From NCBI GenBank assembly GCA_018401695.1, contig JAGYKD010000001.1, positions 1,428,016-1,492,015 of the forward strand: 64,000 nt of DNA. The letters are read 5' to 3'. Origin of the DNA: Flavobacteriales bacterium. Lineage in GTDB: Bacteria; Bacteroidota; Bacteroidia; CAIKAF01. The notes beneath the pieces are model-generated. The model made no database searches. It was not told where the DNA came from and was given only the letters and a program-made list of their open reading frames with translations. This document shows, piece after piece, positions 44,008-53,002 of the stretch (position 1 is its first letter; every line of letters begins with the position of its first letter). Made by a program: the position numbers and the translations under genes.

Positions 44008-44522
44008 CCCACGGTTGAAACCGTGGGTTTTTGTATATTAAAGGGTTCCTCTGCCCCATATTGTTTGTTTATGTCACATTCATCAGCGCAGCTTTGGGTG
44101 CATGCTATTCTAGGGACGAGGTTTCGGCGCTCTCTAATTACTGAAGATAGAGAGGAGGCCTTGTACGATTTTATTCGTGCTCAACTGGAGGGTATGGGTT
44201 GCAAGGTTCGGATCATTCATGGGGTTTCCGACCATATTCATTGTTTGTTTTTATTGCATTACACCAAGTCCATTGCAGAGGTTATGAAGCAAGTGAAAGG
44301 AAGCAGTTCGCGGTATATGAATGCGGATGTGCGTATGGAAGGTAAGTTCAAGTGGCAAACAGGCTATGGAGCTTTTTCTGTATCGCATCATAGTTTGGAT
44401 GTAGTGCACCGATATATCCAGAACCAAAAGATTCGGCATGGGGAAGGGAAGGGGTGAGATGGCCCACGATTAAATCGTGGGTTCTTGTGGGTTTTGTTGT
44501 GGCCCACGATTAAAACCTTGGG
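44008..44522 (+). mobile_element. REP / Y1 transposase element (IS200-IS605 superfamily, RAYT type)
   Basis: A short Y1 transposase gene between hairpins. The left hairpin is CCCACGG-TTGAAA-CCGTGGG followed by TTTTTGT (44008-44034). The right hairpins are CCCACGAT-TAA-ATCGTGGG followed by TTCTTGT (44463-44488) and an imperfect copy CCCACGAT..CCTTGGG (44503-44522). No target-site duplication is expected for this transposition chemistry. The exact ends are estimated from the hairpins. Confidence 0.8.
44071..44457 (+). CDS. REP-associated tyrosine transposase (Y1_Tnp domain)
   Basis: 128 aa from the ATG at 44071; the open frame extends upstream into repeat sequence but homology starts here. It shows the HUH motif DHIHC (His55, His57) and the single catalytic Tyr115 in VVHRYIQNQ, plus LWVHAILGTRFRRSLI and VKGSSSRYMN, all typical of TnpA-like Y1 transposases. 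It cuts and joins single-stranded DNA at hairpins through a 5'-phosphotyrosine. Both metal/active-site motifs are intact, so it may be functional. Flanking hairpins with the same CCCACG stem are its likely substrates. Confidence 0.88.
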   Translation: MSHSSAQLWVHAILGTRFRRSLITEDREEALYDFIRAQLEGMGCKVRIIHGVSDHIHCLFLLHYTKSIAEVMKQVKGSSSRYMNADVRMEGKFKWQTGYGAFSVSHHSLDVVHRYIQNQKIRHGEGKG

Positions 44523-44608
44523 GTGCTGAGATGCGATTTCAGATGTTTGATGCTCGGCACCTCCGGTTGCTCCAATGCCCTGCAAAGCTCCCGGTTGAAC
44601 CCCGGGGC

Positions 44609-44639
44609 TTTGTAAATCCCCAAGGTAAACTTACTTTTA
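44609..44639 (+). promoter_or_regulatory. Promoter of the peptide-transporter genes
   Basis: TTTG at 44609, 19-base spacer, TACTTTTA at 44632-44639 (one mismatch to TAnnTTTG), 21 bases before the ATG at 44661. Confidence 0.45.
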
Positions 44640-44660
44640 AGGGATTTTTAACAGTGGGCT

Positions 44661-46544
44661 ATGGCAGACAGTGAATCGAGGTCGCAGGTTTCAACCATTC
44701 TAGGGCACCCAACGGGACTTTTTGTTTTGTTTTTTACCGAAATGTGGGAGCGGTTCAGCTACTACGGCATGCGGGCTATTTTGGTCTTGTACATGAGTGC
44801 AAGTGCCACCGCAAAGAATGCCGGCATGGGATGGACCGAAGACAATGCCTTGGCCTTGTACGGCTGGTATACCATGTTGGTCTACGTAATGTCTATTCCC
44901 GGAGGCATTATTGCGGACAAATTCATTGGTCAAAAAAAGGCGGTATTGTATGGGGGACTGCTGCTGGTGGCCGGTCATTCCGTTTTGGCGATTGAGCAAC
45001 ATTGGGCCTTTTTTACCGGCTTGGCCTTGATTGTATTGGGGGTTGGTGGATTAAAGCCCAACATCAGTACCATGGTAGGGGGATTATATGCGGAGGGAGA
45101 CATTAGGCGTGATAAAGGCTTTACCATTTTTTATATTGGCATTAATATTGGGGCAGCTTTTGCCTCCATTTTGGTGGGTTGGATAGGAGAGACCTTTGGT
45201 TGGCATTACGGCTTTGGCTTGGCGGGTATTGGCATGCTGCTGGGTCAATTGGTGTTTATGTTGGGAGCTTCCCACTTAAAGGGGATTGGCGAAAAACCCA
45301 TCAAAGAACCGGAGGGTAAAGATTCTTTGGGCCATTTGTTCAAAAAGCTGTTTAGTTCAGGCTTTCCCAGGTTGGGTTTTGGGTTGGTTTTTAGTTTGGG
45401 TTTGGTTTTGGTTGCTTTGGGTTTGAGCAAAGAAGACGGAGGGTATTTAGGTTACGGCCTGCTTCTGTTGTTTTTGAGTTTTGTGGTGGGATTGTTGATG
45501 GTGATTTACCAGGAACTCACGAAAGTAGAAAAGGACAAGTATGTGGTTTTGCTGCTGTCTTTTTTGATTGTGATTGTGTTTTGGGGCGCTTTTGAGCAAG
45601 CCGGAGGCTTAATGAACTTATATACCAAAGCCAAGGTAGATCGGACGGTATTGGGTTACGAAATTCCTGCCTCTACCTTTCAGGCGGTGAATGCCATATT
45701 TATCATATTGTTTGGGACATTGGTGGCGGGTTTTTGGGCTTGGCGTAAGCGGAACAAAAAAGAGTCCTCTTCTTTGTTTAAAATGGCCATAGGCACCATT
45801 ATTATGGGTTCGGGCTTTTTGTTCATGGCCAAAGCCAGCTTGGAGGTATTGTCTACCGGTCAAGCCGCCTTGGTTTGGATTTTATTGGCTTATCTGTTTC
45901 ACACCTTGGGAGAGTTGTCGGCCTCTCCGGTGGCTTTGTCGTTTATTACCAAATTGGCACCGGCCAAGTATGGCTCTATAATGATGGGGGTTTATTTTGC
46001 GGCCACAGGCTTGGGCAATAAAGTAGCGGGGGCCATTGGCGAAATGTCGCGTACCCCACAGGCCGAACTTAAGGTAGCCGAAGCACCGATGCATTTAGGG
46101 AATTTGGTGGCAGATTCGACGGTGGCCAAGGCGCAAAATTTTGATATTCAAGGAAGGATTTATCTGAATGCGGCGCAAGAACCGGTTATAGAAGATTTAG
46201 AGGGGCGGTCCTTATTGGTGCAAGATTTGATGGCGGACTCCACTGCTGATGCCCTATTGAAAAGAACCTTGGCCTCAGAAGAGCACAGTGCGGAGGCGCC
46301 TTTGCGCGTGGATTTGAGTTTTGAGAATAAAAAGGACCAAGTGGCCTTGCAAGAAAATACGAGCCATGAGGGGCAATTGAGAAATTACACTGCACGAGCG
46401 GCCGTATTTGAGGTAGAGAATAAGAAGGAGCTGCACACCTTTATTGGCATAACGGGTTTTACGCTACTTTTCGGACTTCTGCTTATTTTGTTCCTGAAAA
46501 AACTCAAAAGCCTCACGCATGGGGTAGAGGAACGTGAATCTTGA
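44661..46544 (+). CDS. POT/PTR2 family proton-dependent oligopeptide transporter
   Basis: 627 aa major-facilitator protein. The first helix has FTEMWERFSYYG, the ExxERFxYY proton-coupling motif of the family, and IFYIGINIGA is the second PTR2 signature. About 14 hydrophobic segments. An extra periplasmic or cytoplasmic insertion (about residues 455-590, from FDIQGRIYLN to FEVENKKEL) sits before the last helix and is rich in charged residues. It imports di- and tripeptides with protons. A second POT gene follows after 24 bases. Confidence 0.92.
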   Translation: MADSESRSQVSTILGHPTGLFVLFFTEMWERFSYYGMRAILVLYMSASATAKNAGMGWTEDNALALYGWYTMLVYVMSIPGGIIADKFIGQKKAVLYGGLLLVAGHSVLAIEQHWAFFTGLALIVLGVGGLKPNISTMVGGLYAEGDIRRDKGFTIFYIGINIGAAFASILVGWIGETFGWHYGFGLAGIGMLLGQLVFMLGASHLKGIGEKPIKEPEGKDSLGHLFKKLFSSGFPRLGFGLVFSLGLVLVALGLSKEDGGYLGYGLLLLFLSFVVGLLMVIYQELTKVEKDKYVVLLLSFLIVIVFWGAFEQAGGLMNLYTKAKVDRTVLGYEIPASTFQAVNAIFIILFGTLVAGFWAWRKRNKKESSSLFKMAIGTIIMGSGFLFMAKASLEVLSTGQAALVWILLAYLFHTLGELSASPVALSFITKLAPAKYGSIMMGVYFAATGLGNKVAGAIGEMSRTPQAELKVAEAPMHLGNLVADSTVAKAQNFDIQGRIYLNAAQEPVIEDLEGRSLLVQDLMADSTADALLKRTLASEEHSAEAPLRVDLSFENKKDQVALQENTSHEGQLRNYTARAAVFEVENKKELHTFIGITGFTLLFGLLLILFLKKLKSLTHGVEERES

Positions 46545-46568
46545 TTAGAAATTTATTGAACTGAAATT

Positions 46569-48674
46569 ATGCAACAGAGCTCCAATCCCGACTTTTTTAA
46601 GAGCAAGGTGCTGGGACATCCGGCCGGTTTGTTTGTGCTGTTTTTCACCGAAATGTGGGAACGTTTTTCGTTCTACGGCATGCGGGTGCTGCTGATTAAC
46701 TTTTTGACTATGGCGGCTATAGGCTTAAATCCGGGCTGGGAATGGAGTTCCGAGAATGCCGGAGCCTTATTTGGAACCTATGCCGGTCTGTTGTACTTAA
46801 CCCCCATTTTGGGCGGCTATATTGCCGATAAAATCACGGGGTACCGTTTGGCGGTGCTTATTGGTGCTATCATTATGACGGCGGGCCATGCCAGTATGGC
46901 TTTTGAAACCGAGGCCTCCTTATACATTGGATTGGCTTTATTGGTGATTGGAACAGGCTTTTTTAAGCCCAACATGACGTCTATTATTTCGGAGATGTAC
47001 AAAGACGTTCCGGAGAAAAAAGATGGAGCCTATACCATTTTCTATATGGGCGTGAATGCAGGTGCCTTTTTTGGAATGATGCTTTGCGGGTATTTGGGCG
47101 AGAAAGTGGGTTGGTCTTGGGGCTTTGGTTTGGCCGGTATATTTATGCTTTTAGGCAGCATACAGTTTTGGTTGGCTAAACCCTTGTTTGGAAGCATTGG
47201 GGATAAGCCGAACAAAAACTTGGTGCAAAGCGAAGAAGAACGATTGGCTGAGGAAAACAACCCCAATGAGGGCAAGCAGAACCCCTTTACCGGTTTGGAT
47301 AAGGTGTTGATTTTTATCTCTGCTGCCGTAGGCTTGTTGTATATTTTTAATGATCCAAGCAGCAAAATTGCCAATATCCACCTTTTGCCGGAGGAGATTA
47401 TGGGATTGAATGGTCCGGCATTGATTACCGGGATTGGCCTATTGGTATTTCTGTTTTTGGTGAGTTCCCGGATTTCGAGGTACGATAAAGTCGTTCGAAA
47501 TCGGATGATAGCCGTAGTGATATTTGCCTTTTTTACAGTACTTTTTTGGATGTCCTTTGAGCAGGGGGCAACCTCTTTAGTGTTATTTGCGCGTGATTTT
47601 ACTCAACGTACGCTGGTTGGAGATTCAGCTACCATTTTTAAAATCGTGAATACCCTGCTTACGGTGATTCCATTGGGAATTATTACTTGGGTGTTGTTTC
47701 GTTTATTTCGGGAAACGGCAAACCGAATTGCCACTTCAAACATAGTATTAGCAGGAAGTTTTGTAGTGGTTTGGGGGATTGTAGGCTGGATGCTTTGGAA
47801 AGATTATAATGCTGTAGCCTACAAGGTTTCTTACCAAGTGGTAGAAACTCCTAGTAAAAATAAGGACGGTGAGGTAATTAAGAATGAGGATGGGACGCCT
47901 GTTCTACTTTGGTCACCCATTGAAGAAAGTCGAGCCTTAGCTGAAGGGGATCGGGTTAGAGATACCCAAATGGTGATTTCGAGCCAGGTGCCTTTGGAAG
48001 TAAACCAACAGGTAAACATCCATGTGGAGAAAGGGAACTTTGTGTTGCTGGACGACCCCATGTCAGAACAGATTCGCAGCGATTACCAAGCCGCAAATAG
48101 AGCTTCCATGGTAGTACCTGCCACCGTTACGGAAGAAGTAACCAACCAAATTGAGGTTACTGCCTCTTGGTTTAGTATTCTGAACTCGTTTTTCATTATT
48201 GCTTTTGCTTCCTTCTTCAGTAAATGGTGGGAGAGTAAATATAATCCTCCCGGCGCAGTAAAGTATGGACTTGGTTTGGCCATCATGGGGCTTGGCTTTG
48301 GAATGTTGGCTATCGGCTCCTCTTCCATTCCGCAAGGAGCTGAGCCGGGCATTGTTCGGGTGAGTATGGTCTGGCTCATTTTGGCCTATTTGTTCCATAC
48401 TTTGGGAGAGCTTTGTTCGTCACCCGTTGGCTTGAGTTACGTAAGTAAATTGGTGCCCGGACGCATGATTGCCTTTATGTTTGGTATGTGGTATCTGGCC
48501 ATTGCCATAGGCAACAAATTGGCGGCTAATTTGGGTGGAGCTGTGGAGCAGATTTCCGAAGAGTATTCTTTAAGTGCCTTCTTTTTGATATTTACCATTA
48601 TACCCATTTCTGCGGGGATTTTGGTTGCCGCATTGAACCCTCTGCTCAAACGTTTAATGGGCGGAGTAAAATAA
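46569..48674 (+). CDS. POT/PTR2 family proton-dependent oligopeptide transporter (second copy)
   Basis: 701 aa paralogue of the preceding gene. FTEMWERFSFYGMRVLLINF carries the ExxERF motif and IFYMGVNAGAFFG the second signature. A large inserted loop (about residues 415-525, VVETPSKNKDGEVIKNEDGT onward) lies before the last helices, as in the first copy but unrelated in sequence. The tandem arrangement suggests the two arose by duplication and now differ in substrate preference or regulation. Confidence 0.92.
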   Translation: MQQSSNPDFFKSKVLGHPAGLFVLFFTEMWERFSFYGMRVLLINFLTMAAIGLNPGWEWSSENAGALFGTYAGLLYLTPILGGYIADKITGYRLAVLIGAIIMTAGHASMAFETEASLYIGLALLVIGTGFFKPNMTSIISEMYKDVPEKKDGAYTIFYMGVNAGAFFGMMLCGYLGEKVGWSWGFGLAGIFMLLGSIQFWLAKPLFGSIGDKPNKNLVQSEEERLAEENNPNEGKQNPFTGLDKVLIFISAAVGLLYIFNDPSSKIANIHLLPEEIMGLNGPALITGIGLLVFLFLVSSRISRYDKVVRNRMIAVVIFAFFTVLFWMSFEQGATSLVLFARDFTQRTLVGDSATIFKIVNTLLTVIPLGIITWVLFRLFRETANRIATSNIVLAGSFVVVWGIVGWMLWKDYNAVAYKVSYQVVETPSKNKDGEVIKNEDGTPVLLWSPIEESRALAEGDRVRDTQMVISSQVPLEVNQQVNIHVEKGNFVLLDDPMSEQIRSDYQAANRASMVVPATVTEEVTNQIEVTASWFSILNSFFIIAFASFFSKWWESKYNPPGAVKYGLGLAIMGLGFGMLAIGSSSIPQGAEPGIVRVSMVWLILAYLFHTLGELCSSPVGLSYVSKLVPGRMIAFMFGMWYLAIAIGNKLAANLGGAVEQISEEYSLSAFFLIFTIIPISAGILVAALNPLLKRLMGGVK

Positions 48675-48681
48675 CTGACCT

Positions 48682-49914
48682 ATGTTTCCATTGCAGAACG
48701 ATGCTGTGGTGCTGGCCTTGCTGGTCGGCACCCTGGCACTTATTTTTGGAGCTACAAAAACCAAGGCCCTTCAACCTATCTTTAAGTTTGTGCCGGCCTT
48801 GCTGCTGTGCTATTTTATCCCTTCGTTGTACACCACTTGGGGGCTGGTGAACGAAAAAGAGTCCAGCTTGTATTTTGTGGCTTCGAGGTATTTGTTGCCC
48901 GCCAGTCTAGTATTGCTCACCTTGAGCATTAACCTTAAGGAGGTTTTTCGGTTGGGTTCCAAGGCCTTGATTATGTTTCTTACCGGTACGCTGAGTATTA
49001 TCATTGGTGGTCCTTTGGCCATTTTACTGGTGTCTTTGGTTTCTCCGGAAACTGTGGGCGGCATGGGACCGGAAGCCGTTTGGCGCGGCATGACCACCAT
49101 TGCCGGAAGTTGGATAGGGGGCGGCGCAAACCAAGCCGCCATGTTTGAAGTTTTTCAGCCTTCCAATGCCTTGTATAGCGTAATGATTACCGTAGACATC
49201 ATTGTAGCTCAGGTATGGATGTTCTTTCTGTTGTTGGGCATAGGGCAAAGTGATCGGATAGACAAACGTTTAAAAGCAGATACCTCTGCCATTGACCGTT
49301 TGCGCGATAAGATGGACGAGTTCAGCAAGAAGAATAGCCGTATTCCTGACTTTAATGACCTAATGGTAATTTTAGGCATCGCTTTTGGCGCTACCGGATT
49401 GGCGCACTTGTTGGCCGATATTTTGGCCCCTTGGATAGCGGAAGATTTTCCTGCCTTGAAAAAATTCAGCTTGGATTCCGGGTTCTTTTGGCTGATTATT
49501 TTGGCCACCACCTTTGGTTTGGCTTTGTCCTTTACCCGCTTTAGGAGCTACGAAGGCGCCGGCGCTTCAAAAATTGGTTCGGTATTTATTTACTTTTTGG
49601 TGGCTACCATTGGACTTAAGATGGACATCAATGAGGTGTTTAATAATGCCGGACTTTTTGGAGTTGGCTTTGTGTGGATGGCCATTCACGTAGTGCTGAT
49701 GATTTTGGTGGCCTGGTTGATTAAAGCCCCATTCTTTTTCTTGGCGGTGGGTTCCAAAGCCAATATTGGAGGCGCAGCTTCTGCTCCGGTAATTGCGGCA
49801 GCATTTCACCCGGCCTTAGCTCCTGTGGGTGTGTTGTTGGCGGTTTTGGGCTATGCCCTTGGGACTTATGGCGCTTGGCTTTGCGGTTTGTTGATGCAAG
49901 CTGCCGCTCCCTAA
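48682..49914 (+). CDS. DUF819 family integral membrane protein
   Basis: 410 aa with about ten hydrophobic helices. PASLVLLTLSINLKEVFRLG, GSWIGGGANQAAMFEVF and NIGGAASAPVIAAAFHPAL are the conserved blocks of DUF819 (YjcL-like) proteins, whose two half-repeats resemble those of secondary transporters. A charged cytoplasmic loop lies near residues 190-225. It begins 7 bases after the second POT gene and is likely cotranscribed, which hints at an amino-acid or peptide-related role. The substrate is unknown. Confidence 0.88.
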   Translation: MFPLQNDAVVLALLVGTLALIFGATKTKALQPIFKFVPALLLCYFIPSLYTTWGLVNEKESSLYFVASRYLLPASLVLLTLSINLKEVFRLGSKALIMFLTGTLSIIIGGPLAILLVSLVSPETVGGMGPEAVWRGMTTIAGSWIGGGANQAAMFEVFQPSNALYSVMITVDIIVAQVWMFFLLLGIGQSDRIDKRLKADTSAIDRLRDKMDEFSKKNSRIPDFNDLMVILGIAFGATGLAHLLADILAPWIAEDFPALKKFSLDSGFFWLIILATTFGLALSFTRFRSYEGAGASKIGSVFIYFLVATIGLKMDINEVFNNAGLFGVGFVWMAIHVVLMILVAWLIKAPFFFLAVGSKANIGGAASAPVIAAAFHPALAPVGVLLAVLGYALGTYGAWLCGLLMQAAAP

Positions 49915-50021
49915 GGCAGGCCTTGAACAATAAGGTTGTATCTTTGCTTCCAAATGCTGTGTTTACCTGTGTAAAAGGTGGGCAGCAGTGGAAATGGAAA
50001 GCACCGATAAAGCAGAGGCAC

Positions 50022-50526
50022 ATGTACATCGTAAAAACCGGTACAAAGCACCTTTGATTTTAATCCTGAAACGGAAGGAACTTGGAGCAGCCCACAGGCC
50101 TCCGGTCTCATTCGTATTGAGGGAGATTCCCGTCAGGGCTTTCGGTTGCATATCGGTAACGAAAGCTATGCTGCTTTTTTGGTGGAAGCCGACTATCGCC
50201 AAAAGCGCTTTGTATTTAGCATTCAGAACCGGCGTATAGAGGTTTTTGTAGAGGACGAAAAAGATCAGGCCATAAAGGCATTGGGTTTGCCGGTAGTTAA
50301 GCAGAAAAAGGTGGATGTGCTTAAGTCACCTATGCCGGGAATGGTGTTGGAAGTACTCACCAAGCCCGGACAAACCGTCTCCAAGGGTGAGCCTTTGTTG
50401 ATTTTGGAAGCCATGAAAATGGAAAATGTCCTTAGGGCTGCCGGCGAAGGGGAAGTAAAAGAGGTGTTGGCAGAAGCCGGTACAGCTGTTGACAAGAATC
50501 AGGTGCTCATAAAATTTGTAGAATGA
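50022..50526 (+). CDS. Biotin/lipoyl-binding carrier subunit of an acyl-CoA carboxylase, with a +1 frameshift at CTT TGA
   Basis: Read from the ATG at 50022 the frame gives [11 protein letters not shown] and then a TGA at 50055. Skipping one T gives [12 protein letters not shown].. and continues in the open frame to 50526, for 167 aa in all, the normal length of these carriers. The C-terminal domain has [20 protein letters not shown] and [10 protein letters not shown] with the biotinyl Lys. The shift site CTTTGA is the same as in the RF2 gene, but the strong upstream Shine-Dalgarno is missing. Alternatives are a one-base sequencing or assembly error (an extra C or T) or a shortened protein from the TTG at 50146. 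It overlaps mvaD by 4 bases. Confidence 0.75.
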
Positions 50527-51563
50527 GCGAGGTACTGCATACGCACTGGAAGAGTCCATCCAACATTGCCCTTATAAAGTATTGGGGCAAAACAGGACAT
50601 CAAATTCCCTGCAACCCATCGTTGTCGATTACCTTAGACCAGGCCCATACCGATACCCGAATAGAAGCGCTGCCCAAACAGGGTGATTTTCCTGAACCGG
50701 AATTGTACTTTGAAGGCAAGCGAAACCTGCCGTTTGAAACCAAAATTTTAGGGTTTTTTCAGCAGATTAGCGAACGTTTGCCGGTGGTAACTTCCCACAA
50801 ATTGCTGATACATTCCGAAAATTCTTTTCCGCATTCGGCAGGAATTGCCAGTTCGGCTTCCGCCATGAGTGCATTGGCCTTAGGGCTTTGCGAATTGCAG
50901 CGGCAACTGGACGGCGGGGCGCGCGATGCTGCCTTTTTTGCTTTGGCTTCGGATATAGCACGTTTGGGCAGTGGATCTGCCTCCAGATCCGTATATGGCG
51001 GTTTGGTTTCCTGGGGCAAACATGCCGATTTGCCCGAAAGCAGCGATGAAGTAGCTGCTCCCTTGCCTTTTGAGGTGCACGAAGTGTTTACCAAGCTGCA
51101 CGACGATATTTTGATTTTAGACCGTTCGCCTAAAAAGGTTTCTTCTAGAGCCGGACACGGCTTAATGAAAGGAAATTTGTTTTCGGAAGTACGGTTTAAG
51201 CAAGCCCATCAACACTTTTCGGAATTGTTGGAGGCGCTAAAAACCGGAGATTGGGATCGATTCATTGCCATTACGGAGTCAGAGGCTTTGAGCTTGCATG
51301 CTATGATGCTAACTTCAAACCCTCCGTACCTGTTGATACAGCCGGAAACGGTTAAAATAATTAAAGAACTTCAGGACTTTAGACAACAATCGGGGCTACC
51401 TGTCTGTTTCACCCTCGATGCAGGACCAAATGTGCATCTGATATATCCGGATACTTGCCGGGAAAAGGTGCAGGAGCTGTTGTCGATGTGGCAAAACGAC
51501 TCGAGTTTTTCCTTCGAAGTTTTGCCTGATGTTATGGGAAAAGGGCCAATTTGCTTGAAATAA
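50523..51563 (+). CDS. mvaD: Diphosphomevalonate decarboxylase
   Basis: 346 aa GHMP-superfamily enzyme that makes isopentenyl diphosphate from mevalonate diphosphate using ATP. The N-terminus [18 protein letters not shown] is diagnostic, with the ATP loop [20 protein letters not shown] and [19 protein letters not shown] (conserved Ser/Arg) following. The catalytic Asp lies in [10 protein letters not shown]. Its ATG overlaps the end of the biotin-carrier gene and its stop overlaps the mevalonate kinase start (TAATG), so the three are translationally coupled. Confidence 0.94.
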   Translation: MSEVLHTHWKSPSNIALIKYWGKTGHQIPCNPSLSITLDQAHTDTRIEALPKQGDFPEPELYFEGKRNLPFETKILGFFQQISERLPVVTSHKLLIHSENSFPHSAGIASSASAMSALALGLCELQRQLDGGARDAAFFALASDIARLGSGSASRSVYGGLVSWGKHADLPESSDEVAAPLPFEVHEVFTKLHDDILILDRSPKKVSSRAGHGLMKGNLFSEVRFKQAHQHFSELLEALKTGDWDRFIAITESEALSLHAMMLTSNPPYLLIQPETVKIIKELQDFRQQSGLPVCFTLDAGPNVHLIYPDTCREKVQELLSMWQNDSSFSFEVLPDVMGKGPICLK

Positions 51564-52522
51564 TGCCTGTTATGAATGACCAACATAAATCTTTCAAATC
51601 TAAGATTCTTCTTTTTGGAGAGTATGGGGTGATTCATAATGCCATGGCTTTGAGCATACCCTTTGAAGCCTTTGAAGGCTGTTTGACCTTTTCGCCGGAA
51701 CGACTTAAGCCGGGGGAAGCCAAAGCTTCTGCCAAGGCATTAAAAGCTTATGCCCGTCATTTAAAGGAGCTTGTTGAGGTCGATAAACTTCCTTTCGTTT
51801 TTGACATAGAAGCATTTGAAGAGGATTTGGCCAAAGGCTTAGTCTTTGATTCTTCTATTCCACAGGGTTTTGGTGTGGGAAGTTCGGGAGCCTTGGTTGC
51901 CGCATTGTATGATCGGTATGCCTTGGAGAAAATTCCAAACAATCAGGTGATAAGCGGCCCGGAAACGGTTCGATTGAAAGACAGCTTTGCCAAGATGGAG
52001 AGCTATTTTCATGGAAAAAGTTCCGGAATGGATCCGCTGATTTGCTACTTAAGCGCCCCTATGTTGATTCGCAGCAGCGATGCCATTGATAAAGTTGGGC
52101 TCCCCGTTTCTTCGGCCACAGGAAAAGGCGGTATTTTTTTGTTAAACACAGGAAATCCGGGGAAAACACAACCTTTAGTAAACCTGTTTTTGGAAAAATG
52201 CAAGGAAGAGGGCTTTTTGCAGGTGGTTAAGGGCGAAATCATACCTTTTAGCGACAATTGCATTAAAGCTTTTTTGAAGGGCGAGGCTAGTGAGATGTTC
52301 GACAATATGAAAGAATTGTCGCGTTTGTTGCTGAGCTATTTGAGCCCTATGATACCAAGGCGTTTCCGGAAGGTTTGGCGCCGAGGCATTGAGACCCAAA
52401 GCTACTATTTGAAGCTCTGCGGCAGTGGAGGTGGTGGCTTTTTGCTTGGTTTTGCCGAGGATTTGGATAAAGCTCAAGAGGAGTTAAAGGAACACCAAAT
52501 AGAGGTGATCCATCGGTTTTAA
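51563..52522 (+). CDS. Mevalonate kinase (GHMP family)
   Basis: 319 aa from the ATG in the TAATG overlap (9 bases later is a second ATG; a TTG lies further upstream). Motifs are KSKILLFGEYGVIHNAMALS at the N-terminus, PQGFGVGSSGALVAALYDRY (ATP-binding loop), FHGKSSGMDPLICYLSAP (catalytic Asp region) and KLCGSGGGGFLLGF near the end. It phosphorylates mevalonate in the isoprenoid pathway and fits its neighbour mvaD; phosphomevalonate kinase is not in the window and could be the alternative identity. Confidence 0.85.
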   Translation: MPVMNDQHKSFKSKILLFGEYGVIHNAMALSIPFEAFEGCLTFSPERLKPGEAKASAKALKAYARHLKELVEVDKLPFVFDIEAFEEDLAKGLVFDSSIPQGFGVGSSGALVAALYDRYALEKIPNNQVISGPETVRLKDSFAKMESYFHGKSSGMDPLICYLSAPMLIRSSDAIDKVGLPVSSATGKGGIFLLNTGNPGKTQPLVNLFLEKCKEEGFLQVVKGEIIPFSDNCIKAFLKGEASEMFDNMKELSRLLLSYLSPMIPRRFRKVWRRGIETQSYYLKLCGSGGGGFLLGFAEDLDKAQEELKEHQIEVIHRF

Positions 52523-52966
52523 AGCGCAGGGAATTACGGCGAGTGATGGATAATGAAAGGTGCATGAGGAACCGTTGATGGTGTCCTCTGTTTCGCAAAA
52601 AGCCGCAAAGGGGTGTTTGGGGTGGCTAAGGATTTTACGCCATACGCAAAGTCCAAAGGGGGCGCTTGACGGTGCGATTAATTCCCGCTAGGGTTTTTCC
52701 GCTTCAAAGCCTTAGGAGACTGTTGACCCGTTGTGTTTTCAAGCTTTTTGTCCCGACCGCAGCGTCAGGGCAGGATCGCCGCCAGAATAGCAGCGCGTCA
52801 ACGGTCTCCTTAGTTCTTTAGCGTCTTAGCATGCCTTCTTTCCTGGTCAAAGCCTTAGCATCTTTGGAGGGCTATTTTCCGCGCAAGATTCTGAGCACCT
52901 TCAGTCCACACCGGTTTCTTTTCGCCTTTAAATCATTCACACGGAAGAGTGCGGAGTTGATTGGTA
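52523..52966. other. Gene-free region with a MITE-like element
   Basis: No gene on either strand. Apart from the element at 52714-52810 the stretch has mixed composition with short GC-rich pieces and no further clear repeats that I could place. Confidence 0.5.
52714..52810. mobile_element. Short MITE-like element with 14-base inverted ends
   Basis: AGGAGACTGTTGAC at the left and GTCAACGGTCTCCT at the right are inverted copies with one mismatch. Inside is one REP-like palindrome (52752-52769) and GGCGGCGATCCTGCCCTGACG in reverse, the same interior as the element at 35991-36238. It appears to be a shortened relative of that element. Confidence 0.65.
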
Positions 52967-52998
52967 TTTGGGTTGGGAGGGGTGGCTGAGTATATTTG
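52967..52998 (+). promoter_or_regulatory. Strong promoter match right before mscS
   Basis: TTTG at 52967-52970, a 20-base spacer, and TATATTTG at 52991-52998 fit the Bacteroidota consensus perfectly. The ATG is at 53003, so transcription should start at or within a few bases of the start codon. Confidence 0.65.
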
Positions 52999-53002
52999 TA
53001 CT

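Noticed and set aside
43837-44070. N-terminal extension of the Y1 transposase
   Set aside because: The upstream codons run through the family B repeat and the left hairpin; Y1 transposases of this size start at the MSHSSAQLWVHAIL segment.
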